Below, piece by piece: positions 1 to 6,543 of a DNA stretch of 62,329 nt (position 1 is its first letter; the number at the start of each line of letters is the position of its first letter). Made by a program: the position numbers and the translations under genes. The stretch lies in IMG/VR virus record IMGVR_UViG_3300035670_000210, positions 1 through 62,329 of that record. The stretch is one strand, 5' to 3'. The notes under the pieces are model-generated. The model was not told the DNA's origin, ran no database searches, and was given only the letters and a program-made list of their open reading frames with translations. The stretch is from a virus.

Positions 1-1
1 A

Positions 2-189
2 ATGTTCGCAAATTGGGCCAAATGAGTTTTATATATCCCAAAACGCGCGGGGGCCTGCATGTTCCAAAATCGAACACAAAAAAGGACGTTTTCCAGGGGT
101 ATATATAAATTACATTATTTTTAGAACATCCGTACATTTCTGCAATTTCAAGCACTTACGTGCGCACCTGTGAGAACATTCAAGAACAT
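2..189. repeat. GAACAT/ATGTTC repeat cluster in leader
   Basis: The 330-base leader has no convincing gene. It carries the hexamer GAACAT at 124-129, 174-179 and 184-189 and its complement ATGTTC at 2-7 and 59-64. The copies at 174 and 184 are exactly 10 bp apart (one helical turn). At 61-75 there is an inverted GTTC-N7-GAAC. The rest is AT-rich (31-36, 99-125). This could be a binding region for a regulator or replication initiator upstream of the early promoter; function is inferred from position only. Confidence 0.45.
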
Positions 190-227
190 CTGCTAGTTTA
201 CCACTTCTAAACACGTCTCACCATCAT

Positions 228-256
228 TTGACATAGTCTACCACTTGTGGTATTCT
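228..256 (+). promoter_or_regulatory. Early rightward sigma70-type promoter with internal inverted repeat
   Basis: A perfect -35 TTGACA (228-233) is followed by a 17-bp spacer and the -10 TATTCT (251-256), preceded by TGTGG. An inverted repeat TACCAC-TT-GTGGTA (239-252) overlaps the spacer and -10, and TACCACTT also occurs at 209-216, exactly 30 bp upstream. The arrangement suggests an operator over the promoter. It would drive the rightward genes from 331. The box match is direct; regulation is inference. Confidence 0.6.
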
Positions 257-300
257 AGTAGAACAATGAGCCCAAACCAAACCACCAACACCGCAGCACT

Positions 301-319
301 TGTTAGTGCCGCACTAACA
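301..319. repeat. Palindrome copy 1 (GTTAGTG-CCG-CACTAAC)
   Basis: First of ten copies of a dispersed palindrome. Arms are TGTTAGTGC/GCACTAACA around a single C, or GTTAGTG/CACTAAC with a CCG triloop if folded as RNA. It ends 11 bases before the ATG at 331, between the early promoter and the first gene, so it would be in the 5' leader of that mRNA. Confidence 0.9.
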
Positions 320-330
320 CGGAGATCGAG

Positions 331-612
331 ATGCCTACACTCACCGAACCACGACCACGACCCCTCGCGGGTCTTTCCAAGGCCGACCTTCGGCAACTCG
401 TTGCCACCCACTTTCGCGCTGCAGTTGCACGTGAGGCGCAGGGCAAAGAGTTCATCCTGCGCGCCAAGGCAGGAGTAAAGACGGCACCACGTGCCACGCA
501 CGACGAGTGGCGCAAGACCGAAAGCCATAAGCCCAAGTTCACATCCATGCGGACACCCGGCCATGCCGACCCGCTGACACGCAAGCGCTGGTCATACACC
601 GAGAACAAGTGA
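331..612 (+). CDS. Small basic protein of unknown function
   Basis: 93 residues, rich in Arg/Lys and Pro, with no domain I recognise. The middle (about residues 16-50) could form helices; the C-terminus is basic and probably flexible. It is the first gene after the early promoter and a palindrome copy, with GGAG about 7 bases before the ATG. An overlapping ORF in another frame (245-478) lacks a good ribosome-binding site and has atypical composition, so I prefer this one. Being first in an early operon it could act on the host, but nothing in the sequence proves this. Confidence 0.6.
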   Translation: MPTLTEPRPRPLAGLSKADLRQLVATHFRAAVAREAQGKEFILRAKAGVKTAPRATHDEWRKTESHKPKFTSMRTPGHADPLTRKRWSYTENK

Positions 613-622
613 GGGGAAGATC

Positions 623-826
623 ATGAAGTGGTATATCACTACGCTCAAGCGGGACTTCGCACGGCACGGCTTCGTGTCCACGCCGCTCACTGATGAGCAG
701 CTCACCGCACTCTACAAACAGAACATCAAACTTGAACAAGCCTATGGCATCGGGTGCGATGTCGCCGCGGGCTTCAGCTTCGAGGAAGCTGTTAGTGCCG
801 CCACTAACAGAGGAGAAGCAGCATGA
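623..826 (+). CDS. Small unknown protein ending in a palindrome copy
   Basis: 67 residues, starting MKWYITTLKRDF, with GGGGAAG upstream of the ATG. No family recognised. The last ten or so codons are formed by palindrome copy 2, read as V-S-A-A-T-N. The stop overlaps the next start as ATGA, so the next gene is probably translationally coupled. The C-terminal tail may be an accidental product of the palindrome rather than a functional part. Confidence 0.6.
   Translation: MKWYITTLKRDFARHGFVSTPLTDEQLTALYKQNIKLEQAYGIGCDVAAGFSFEEAVSAATNRGEAA
789..810. repeat. Palindrome copy 2, inside a coding end
   Basis: CTGTTAGTG - CCGC - CACTAACAG: 9-bp perfect arms with a 4-base loop. It lies in the last codons of the 623-826 gene and ends 12 bases before the ATG at 823, directly in front of the AGAGGAGA ribosome-binding site for that gene. 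Confidence 0.9.
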
Positions 827-912
827 AAGAGTGGATCGAGGATGCAGTCGGCGCGGTGTGCCTGTTCGCCATCGGCTACGGCGTGTTTCTGTTTGGCTAC
901 GGCATGGGCTGA
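823..912 (+). CDS. 29-residue single-pass membrane miniprotein
   Basis: A very short ORF (MKEWIEDAVGAVCLFAIGYG...) whose residues 9-28 are an uninterrupted hydrophobic/aromatic stretch fitting one transmembrane helix, after an acidic N-terminus. It overlaps the preceding stop as ATGA and has AGAGGAGA at a good distance. Small membrane proteins early in phage operons can act in superinfection exclusion or host takeover, but no specific role can be assigned. Confidence 0.55.
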   Translation: MKEWIEDAVGAVCLFAIGYGVFLFGYGMG

Positions 913-926
913 TGAGGAGGTCTGAC

Positions 927-1133
927 ATGAGCACTTGTTATTGTTTAACCTGCGGTGACACGTTCCCGGCTGCGCGCCGAGCGCTGGGCTACACCACCTG
1001 CCTGTCCTGCGGCGAGGAAGCAGCGATCTCGATGCGCACCTCATGGTGCATCGCACCCATCGCACACAAACAAGGCGCGACACTGATAACGCAGAAGGAA
1101 CAACTGCGTGGACTCAACAAGGTGGAGAGATGA
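927..1133 (+). CDS. Small zinc-ribbon protein
   Basis: 68 residues starting MSTCYCLTCGDTF. Two CxxC pairs, C-L-T-C near residue 6 and C-L-S-C near residue 25, are the usual ligands of a zinc ribbon. AGGAGG (915-920) precedes the ATG at 927 at ideal spacing; longer in-frame readings upstream overlap other genes and lack a site. Probably a nucleic-acid or protein adaptor. It is the last gene before a short GC hairpin and a second promoter. Confidence 0.65.
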   Translation: MSTCYCLTCGDTFPAARRALGYTTCLSCGEEAAISMRTSWCIAPIAHKQGATLITQKEQLRGLNKVER

Positions 1134-1138
1134 GCGTA

Positions 1139-1152
1139 GGGGCGCGGCCCCC
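1139..1152 (+). terminator. Short GC hairpin, weak terminator candidate
   Basis: GGGGC-GCG-GCCCC directly after the 1133 stop, followed by CACAACTTT rather than a clean T-run. It lies between the first small operon and the next promoter, so partial termination is plausible. The stem is only 5 bp. Confidence 0.35.
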
Positions 1153-1158
1153 ACAACT

Positions 1159-1187
1159 TTGCCATAGGGCACGTAGTGTGGTATAGT
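1159..1187 (+). promoter_or_regulatory. Second rightward sigma70-type promoter
   Basis: TTGCCA (1159-1164), 17-bp spacer, TATAGT (1182-1187; 5 of 6 to consensus). It shares TGTGGTAT across the -10 start with the first early promoter. GGTATA...TATACTACC makes an imperfect inverted repeat over 1180-1200, a possible operator. It would start an 86-base leader containing palindrome copy 3 and the DUF3150/MoxR/VWA operon. Confidence 0.6.
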
Positions 1188-1230
1188 AAGATATACTACC
1201 AGAAGTAAACGCTAACCAAACGCCAACACT

Positions 1231-1250
1231 TGTTAGTGTCGGCACTAACA
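1231..1250. repeat. Palindrome copy 3
   Basis: TGTTAGTG - TCGG - CACTAACA, perfect 8-bp arms, 4-base loop. In the leader of the 1274 gene, 10 bases before its AAGGAG ribosome-binding site. Confidence 0.9.
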
Positions 1251-1273
1251 GGGCACAGCCCAAGGAGAACACG

Positions 1274-2188
1274 ATGCCTACTGATTTTAACACCGCCGCT
1301 CACGCGGCTCCCGCCACGCCTTCCACCCCGACGATCTCATCGTCCTCCATGCTGGTCGAGCTGAGCATCAGCACATGGACCGGGCGCAAACTGGACAAGC
1401 GCGCATCCAAGGACATCACCTCGCAGAACTACGCCGTCGATGGTGTAGCCAACGTGAACAAGAAGCTGCTGGGTGACTGCGCCGAACTCATGGCGGTGCA
1501 GAAGTTTACGGCCAACCTGCGAAACGCACACTACGCCATGACAATGCCGTGGTCTGACACGGGCCTGCGCCTGCTGCCTACCTCTCAATACTTCAAATAC
1601 CACCAGCAAATGACGACGCTGCAGGCCGAATACGAACGGCTCGTGGCGCTCTTTCTGAACGCATATGACTGGGAGATTATGGAGGCACAGACTAAACTCG
1701 GCGACCTGTTCATCCGCGACGACTACCCCACGACGGAGAACCTCCACTCAAAATTCAGCTTCCGTCTGACCTACATCCCCCTGCCAGATGCAGGTGACTG
1801 GCGCATCGACATCGGCAACGAGGCCAAGGAGGAACTGCGCGCGCACTATGAGAACTACTACAGCACGCAGCTTGGCCAAGCCATGAACGACGTATGGAAG
1901 CGGACATACGATGCACTGTCCCGCATGTCCGAGCGGCTGGACTATGCCGACCACGAGCAGAAGAAGGTGTTCCGCGACAGCCTCGTCGAGAACGTGGCCG
2001 AGATGATCGAGCTACTGCGTGTATGTAACGTGGCAGGTGATGTGCAGATGACCGCCATGGCCAACAACTTAGAAGAAGCCATGCGGGGTGTGACACCCGA
2101 TGCACTGCGCGACGATGCGTGGCTGCGTCGTGAGACCAAACGCAACGTAGATGCAGCGATCAAGGCGCTGCCAAGCCTAGACCTGTAA
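1274..2188 (+). CDS. DUF3150-like phage protein
   Basis: 304 residues. After a Ala/Pro/Ser/Thr-rich N-terminus, residues 26-50 (MLVELSISTWTGRKLDKRAS) look like the start of DUF3150 proteins, which in phages often sit beside a MoxR ATPase and a VWA protein, as here. The remainder is mostly helical and charged. Biochemical function of the family is unknown. AAGGAGA precedes the ATG. It probably belongs to one functional set with the ATPase at 2889 and the metallopeptidase/VWA protein at 4296. Family name is recalled, not searched. Confidence 0.7.
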   Translation: MPTDFNTAAHAAPATPSTPTISSSSMLVELSISTWTGRKLDKRASKDITSQNYAVDGVANVNKKLLGDCAELMAVQKFTANLRNAHYAMTMPWSDTGLRLLPTSQYFKYHQQMTTLQAEYERLVALFLNAYDWEIMEAQTKLGDLFIRDDYPTTENLHSKFSFRLTYIPLPDAGDWRIDIGNEAKEELRAHYENYYSTQLGQAMNDVWKRTYDALSRMSERLDYADHEQKKVFRDSLVENVAEMIELLRVCNVAGDVQMTAMANNLEEAMRGVTPDALRDDAWLRRETKRNVDAAIKALPSLDL

Positions 2189-2201
2189 ACAAGTTAGCGG
2201 C

Positions 2202-2218
2202 GTTAGTGCCGCACTAAC
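2202..2218. repeat. Palindrome copy 4 with overlapping alternative hairpin
   Basis: GTTAGTG - CCG - CACTAAC between the 2188 stop and the ATG at 2236, just before AGAGGAGA. An alternative stem GCGGC (2197-2201)/GCCGC (2208-2212) uses half of the same bases, so two mutually exclusive RNA folds are possible. Confidence 0.9.
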
Positions 2219-2235
2219 ACAAGAGGAGAAATGGA

Positions 2236-2835
2236 ATGACCAGAGTAACAAACGACCTGCGTGGAAGCATGGAGCGCCAGATCATGGCCGGGCTTCCGGT
2301 GATCGACTACGTCAAGCTGATCCACGAGTTGGTGCAGGAGGTCGTGATTGCACACGCCCCGGAGCAGGTGAGGGTGATGTATGCCGACCCCGACATGCGG
2401 GACTATCTGGCAAACTCACAGATTCAAGTGAAGCTGGGGAACAAGCACGTGCCGATGTGGCAGGGGGGCTCAGACGCAGACCACATCAAGGGTCTGACCA
2501 AGGGGATCACCATCAACACGATGGACGACGCGGGGCGTATGCCCGAGGGCAGTATCTATCGCGCCCTGCTGACCAAGCTGAAAGCGAGCGGGCTGGTGGA
2601 CAAGTATTTCACACAGGACGAGTTGCGGGGCAGCGTGCGCAAGCGCCTAAAAGCCAACCTGCAGGCGTCCACCACGTTCAAGCAGCTCTACGCCAACCTC
2701 GAGCCTGAACTGCACCACTACATCCCCAAGGACGAGGTGCGTGCACAGGTGCCTGCCTGTGTTGCTCCCGTGGTGGACGACCTGCGCAAGCTGGGTGCGC
2801 ACCTGCCCGACGTGCCGAAAGCGACGACGGCCTAA
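2236..2835 (+). CDS. Unknown protein between DUF3150 and MoxR genes
   Basis: 199 residues, starts MTRVTNDLRGSMERQIMAG. Mixed alpha/beta, no catalytic motif I can defend. The opening (T-N-D-I/L-R followed by a long helix) faintly recalls the putative nucleotide-modification-associated domain Nmad5 found in phages; this is a weak memory-based resemblance. AGAGGAGAAA gives a clear start. Its place inside the MoxR/VWA operon suggests a linked role. A degenerate palindrome GTTAG-N9-CTAAC follows at 2838-2856. Confidence 0.55.
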   Translation: MTRVTNDLRGSMERQIMAGLPVIDYVKLIHELVQEVVIAHAPEQVRVMYADPDMRDYLANSQIQVKLGNKHVPMWQGGSDADHIKGLTKGITINTMDDAGRMPEGSIYRALLTKLKASGLVDKYFTQDELRGSVRKRLKANLQASTTFKQLYANLEPELHHYIPKDEVRAQVPACVAPVVDDLRKLGAHLPDVPKATTA

Positions 2836-2888
2836 GCGTTAGGCCACAAGACTAACACGACAACCAAAACATCTTACGGAGAACGACC

Positions 2889-3986
2889 ATGAGCACCGCT
2901 CAACAGATGTATCAGCTGAACCTCGACCAGACCGCAACGTTTATAAAGGCCGTGGGCCACAAGCGCACCGTGCTGGTGCAGGGCCACATGGGGACAGGTA
3001 AGTCCTCGCTCCTTCGCACCCTGTCGGCTGCCCTGCCGACCCACACGCCGTGCTACTTCGACTGCACGACCAAGGACTTGGGTGACATCACCCTACCCAA
3101 CATAAAAACAAATCAGGACGACGAGCAGGACTACGTCACCTATGCCACCAACGAGGAGTTGGGTGCGCATCACAAGAAGCCGATCACCCTGATGGTCGAC
3201 GAGTATGGCAAAGCTAACCCCGCCGTGAAGAACTCCCTGCTGCGCCTCATGCTGGAGCGTAAGATCGGTAGCTACGAGCTGCACCCTGACAGCATTATCT
3301 TCGCGACGACCAACCTCGGTGCCGAGGGTGTCGGTGACTTGTTGCCACCTCATGCGCGTAACCGCATCACTGTCATCACGGCGCGCAAGCCGAGTAACAT
3401 GGAGTGGATCGAGTGGGGCATCAACAATGGCGTGGACCACACCCTCTTGGGCTGGTGCAAGGACAACCCACAACTGTTCCTTAGCTTCGAGGACGTGCGT
3501 GATCCCGAGGAGAACCCGTATATCTATCACCCCAAGGCACAGCGCGGGGCCTTCGTCACACCTCGTTCGCTTGAAGCTGCGTCAGACATCCTGAAACAAC
3601 GCCACCTGTTCGACGATCAGACCACCACGGCTGCGCTCATGGGCACTATTGGTGACCGTGCGGCGATGGACCTGATGGCCTTCGTCAAGCTGGCTGACCA
3701 ACTACCATCCCTCGAATCAATCAAGAAAGACCCGCTCAACGCACGTGTGCCGGACAGTGCCGCAGCTGTGTGCATGGTGGTGTATCGGTCACTGGCATCG
3801 CTCGAACGCGACTGGTTGGACGCGTGGCTCGACTACATGGTGCGTCTCGACAAGGAAGCGCAGGGTATGTTCGCCAACGGGGTGCGCGCACCCAAGTATT
3901 CCAAGCAGGCCTTGGTGATGACCAACAAGAAATTCACGGCGTGGGCCATGCAGAACAACTATCTTTTCAGTGCTGATAAGAAGTGA
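2889..3986 (+). CDS. MoxR-family AAA+ ATPase
   Basis: 365 residues. Walker A QGHMGTGKSS (31-40), Walker B LMVDEYGK (101-108) and sensor-1 ATTN (139-142) are all present, in the compact arrangement of MoxR/CobS-type AAA+ proteins. Such ATPases work with VWA-domain partners to remodel or mature protein complexes, in the cytoplasm. A metallopeptidase/VWA protein is encoded two genes downstream, which supports that pairing. Start is preceded by ACGGAGAA. The C-terminal third is family-specific and probably the partner-binding part. Confidence 0.85.
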   Translation: MSTAQQMYQLNLDQTATFIKAVGHKRTVLVQGHMGTGKSSLLRTLSAALPTHTPCYFDCTTKDLGDITLPNIKTNQDDEQDYVTYATNEELGAHHKKPITLMVDEYGKANPAVKNSLLRLMLERKIGSYELHPDSIIFATTNLGAEGVGDLLPPHARNRITVITARKPSNMEWIEWGINNGVDHTLLGWCKDNPQLFLSFEDVRDPEENPYIYHPKAQRGAFVTPRSLEAASDILKQRHLFDDQTTTAALMGTIGDRAAMDLMAFVKLADQLPSLESIKKDPLNARVPDSAAAVCMVVYRSLASLERDWLDAWLDYMVRLDKEAQGMFANGVRAPKYSKQALVMTNKKFTAWAMQNNYLFSADKK

Positions 3987-3997
3987 GGAGAAAGATA

Positions 3998-4294
3998 ATG
4001 GCCAAGTATAAGAACAAGGCGTCGAGAACCAACACCCCTTGGACCGACGCCGATTACGCCAACCTGCGCGCTATGTATGCCGCGGGCATGAGCAAGTGGG
4101 ACATCTCGAAGGAGTTGGACCGCTCCCCCGGTGCAGTCCAAGCGCAGGTATACACGCTGGGGCTCCATAAGATTGTTAGTGACGCACTAACAAGTCAGGA
4201 CGCAACTAATCACGTGAGTAATGTAACTACTACGTCGACATTAAAACGCTGGTGGACACGCCTGTTCGGCGGGTCAGATATGGGAGCACAGTAA
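3998..4294 (+). CDS. Small HTH (Myb/homeodomain-like) protein
   Basis: 98 residues. Residues 14-55 (PWTDADYANLRAMYAAG, then SKWDISKELDRSPGAVQAQV) have the three-helix pattern of SANT/homeodomain-like HTH domains that count a start, a turn and a recognition helix; a Trp lies near the front. The tail is basic. I chose the ATG at 3998 because AGGAGAAA lies just upstream. Palindrome copy 5 is embedded in frame (read I-V-S-D-A-L-T). A DNA-binding regulator is likely. Confidence 0.65.
   Translation: MAKYKNKASRTNTPWTDADYANLRAMYAAGMSKWDISKELDRSPGAVQAQVYTLGLHKIVSDALTSQDATNHVSNVTTTSTLKRWWTRLFGGSDMGAQ
4173..4193. repeat. Palindrome copy 5, inside a coding region
   Basis: TTGTTAGTG - ACG - CACTAACAA: 9-bp arms, 3-base loop, inside the C-terminal, probably unstructured half of the HTH gene 3998-4294, about 100 bases before the next start at 4296. 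Confidence 0.9.
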
Positions 4295-4295
4295 C

Positions 4296-5513
4296 ATGCT
4301 TATGATGGGTAACCTCACACCGGAGCAGCGGGTGCAGAAGGCCGTGATCGACATCATGGCTAACCCCAAATACGTGGCACTTGCAGGTGTGCTGATGATC
4401 GGGTCACGCCGTGTCGAGCCTGACAGTAGCAAGTGTCCGACCGCCTACACTAACGGGCGTGACGAGGTGTATGGCGCGGACTTCATCGCCGACCTCAACG
4501 ACAGGCAGCTGCGGTTCCTTGTGCTGCATGAGGTGTATCACAAGCTGTATCGCCACCTCACCACGTGGAAACACCTCTACGACCAGAACGCACAGCTGGC
4601 CAACATGGCGTGTGACTTCGTCATCAACTGCAAACTGATGGACGACAACCTCGACCTGTTTGCCACCATGGACGGCAAGCTGAAGATGGGCTGCTTCGAT
4701 GCCAAGTATCGTGGCTGGGACAGTGCACAGGTGTTCAACGACCTGAAGAAACAAGCACAACAAAACCCGCAGGGTAACGGCTCAGGACAAGGTGGCCAAG
4801 GTGGCCAAGGCTTCGACGAGCATGGCTGGGACGATGCCGACGACATGACCGCCGAGGAGAAACGCGATCTGGCGCGGGAGATCGACGAGGCCGTGCGTCA
4901 GGGTGCACTGGCTGCAGGTAAGCTGGGCAACGGCATGAGCCGTGACATGGTCGAGCTGCTTCAGCCACAAGTGGACTGGCGTGAGGTGCTGCGTGACTTC
5001 GTGCAAACAACTTGTCAGGGCAACGACTACTCGACGTGGCGACGGCCCAACCGTCGTTACATCGGCGCGGGTGTCTACATGCCGAGCGGGATCAGTGAAC
5101 AGATCGGCGAGATCGTGGTTGCCATCGACACATCAGGCTCCATCGGTGCGCGCGAACTGGGTGTGTTCCTCGCCGAAATCAAATCGGTGGCGGACACCGT
5201 GCACCCCGAGGCCATACGCATCCTGTACTGGGACACGTCAGTGCGTGGCGACGAGCGGTATGAGGGGGCCGAGGTGGACAACATCGTGCAGTCTACCAAG
5301 CCCAAGGGTGGTGGCGGCACCGACGTGCGCTGTGTGCCCGACTACATCGCAGACAAGCAGATCAAGGCACAGTGCGTGATCGTGCTGACCGACGGCTATC
5401 TGTTCGGTGGCTGGGGTCAGTGGCACCACCCCGTGCTGTGGTGTGTGTTGGACAACGAGCGGGCCAGCCCTGACGTGGGCAAGACCGTGCACGTCAAATC
5501 AAGGGGCATGTGA
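4296..5513 (+). CDS. Metallopeptidase-like plus VWA-like domain protein
   Basis: 405 residues. N-terminal HEVYH (78-82) is a zinc-metallopeptidase HExxH motif; a Gly/Gln linker (158-172) leads to a VWA-like domain with MIDAS residues DTSGS (278-282), G-T-D (341-343) and LTDG (364-367). This fits the DUF2201 type (putative metallopeptidase with VWA). Such proteins pair with MoxR ATPases as at 2889. It starts two bases after the previous stop; the two further Met codons within four residues leave the exact start open. Whether the peptidase is active cannot be told. Confidence 0.85.
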   Translation: MLMMGNLTPEQRVQKAVIDIMANPKYVALAGVLMIGSRRVEPDSSKCPTAYTNGRDEVYGADFIADLNDRQLRFLVLHEVYHKLYRHLTTWKHLYDQNAQLANMACDFVINCKLMDDNLDLFATMDGKLKMGCFDAKYRGWDSAQVFNDLKKQAQQNPQGNGSGQGGQGGQGFDEHGWDDADDMTAEEKRDLAREIDEAVRQGALAAGKLGNGMSRDMVELLQPQVDWREVLRDFVQTTCQGNDYSTWRRPNRRYIGAGVYMPSGISEQIGEIVVAIDTSGSIGARELGVFLAEIKSVADTVHPEAIRILYWDTSVRGDERYEGAEVDNIVQSTKPKGGGGTDVRCVPDYIADKQIKAQCVIVLTDGYLFGGWGQWHHPVLWCVLDNERASPDVGKTVHVKSRGM

Positions 5514-5833
5514 TGCGACGCAGATATGAACCGTCTTGGGAGGAGCCCGGAGTTGATGGCAACGAGATTCTACTCGCCCATGTCGGGCCCTTGGACGTCT
5601 ACTACGAGGACAACTATCACAATAACGAGGAGAAGTGGATTCTCGTGGTTGGGCCGCGCGAGCGCAAGCTACGCGAACCTTACGCATCCACAACAAACTT
5701 CGACATCTATGTGATTACGGATGGGCGCAGACTAATGCCCAGCGCGTTAAAGCCCGACATCCACGTCGAGCTGGCGGAGATGTGTGAGATTTATGCGCTG
5801 GCTATCAAGCTTGGATACATGGAGGAGCAGTGA
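5513..5833 (+). CDS. Unknown small protein
   Basis: 106 residues from the ATG that overlaps the previous stop (TGATG); a GTG one codon earlier is possible. Beta-rich middle (residues 20-75) and helical C-terminus ending G-Y-M-E-E-Q. No family recognised. The overlap places it in the same operon as the VWA protein, and GGGGCATG supplies part of a ribosome-binding site. Confidence 0.6.
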   Translation: MRRRYEPSWEEPGVDGNEILLAHVGPLDVYYEDNYHNNEEKWILVVGPRERKLREPYASTTNFDIYVITDGRRLMPSALKPDIHVELAEMCEIYALAIKLGYMEEQ

Positions 5834-6093
5834 TGCAGGTAAGTAATATGGCGACATCAAAACCAAACAAGCCAGAATACCCCACCGAATACAGTCTGGT
5901 GGAGCTTGTCTACGTCGATGGCACCACGTCGTCGTTCATCGTCAAGGCAGGTTTAGGAATAGGGAGACACTTGGCGGAAGAACTGCGGGACAAGCAGGCA
6001 CTGACCCTACGCAACGACACCGACGTGCTTGTCGTGGTGCGGGAACAACTGCGCAGCTTCACGATGCGCGCAATTACACCGGAGAACAACTGA
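5833..6093 (+). CDS. Unknown small protein
   Basis: 86 residues; start taken at the ATG overlapping the previous stop (TGATG) because GGAGGAG lies 5 bases upstream. A later ATG at 5848 lacks one. The body looks like a small beta-sheet domain with one central helix. No family recognised. Confidence 0.55.
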   Translation: MQVSNMATSKPNKPEYPTEYSLVELVYVDGTTSSFIVKAGLGIGRHLAEELRDKQALTLRNDTDVLVVVREQLRSFTMRAITPENN

Positions 6094-6503
6094 TGGGATA
6101 CATGAGTGACGTGGTGATTGCCTTTGCATTCAACAGCAAAGAGCAGATCGACGAGGTGATGGCGATCTATCGCATGCACAAACTTGTGCAGGAGTATGAT
6201 CTGGCCAAGGAGTGGCAGGTCCATGACTGGAATGGTGTATGGGGCCTGACCTACAGCTCAGCTGATGTGAAGTGGTATGAAACGTATGATGATGTGCAGG
6301 GTTTTCAGCACATGGAAAATGTCGTCGTGGACTTCGCAGAAAACCGCAAGGGTTTCGAGTATGCCTATCGCACGCTCAGGATCGGTGAGGACGATGCAGA
6401 CATCGAGGAGAACCACCACGGCCATCAAGAAGATAACAGCGCCCTAGCGGATGAACTCTGGGACCGCATGTCGTTGCGCAGAGAGATCGAAACAACCTTC
6501 TAA
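6093..6503 (+). CDS. Unknown acidic protein
   Basis: 136 residues, starting MGYMSDVVIAFAF. Alternating beta strands and helices in the first 100 residues and an acidic, His-containing tail (residues 99-120). It resembles small phage proteins of unknown role beginning MGYMSDV. Coupled to the previous gene by TGATG, with GGAGAAC upstream. Last gene before an intergenic palindrome, so it probably ends a translational block. Confidence 0.6.
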   Translation: MGYMSDVVIAFAFNSKEQIDEVMAIYRMHKLVQEYDLAKEWQVHDWNGVWGLTYSSADVKWYETYDDVQGFQHMENVVVDFAENRKGFEYAYRTLRIGEDDADIEENHHGHQEDNSALADELWDRMSLRREIETTF

Positions 6504-6508
6504 CCGCC

Positions 6509-6525
6509 GTTAGTGCGGCACTAAC
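6509..6525. repeat. Palindrome copy 6, intergenic
   Basis: GTTAGTG - CGG - CACTAAC in the 40-base gap before the 6544 gene, ending 5 bases before AAGGAGAG. An alternative CCGC/GCGG stem (6504-6507 with 6515-6518) overlaps it, as in copy 4. Confidence 0.9.
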
Positions 6526-6543
6526 AAATCAAGGAGAGAGAAC

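Noticed and set aside
174-187. Alphaproteobacterial-type SOS box
   Set aside because: GAAC-N6-GAAC is one base short of the GAAC-N7-GAAC/GTTC-N7-GTTC spacing, so LexA control is not supported.
245-478. Overlapping ORF at the first gene
   Set aside because: Starts inside the early promoter before any ribosome-binding site and has Arg/Pro/Cys-rich shadow composition; the 331 gene is better supported.
2838-2856. Eleventh palindrome copy (GTTAG-N9-CTAAC)
   Set aside because: Only the outer 5 bp match and the inner bases do not pair; may be a decayed copy but not counted.
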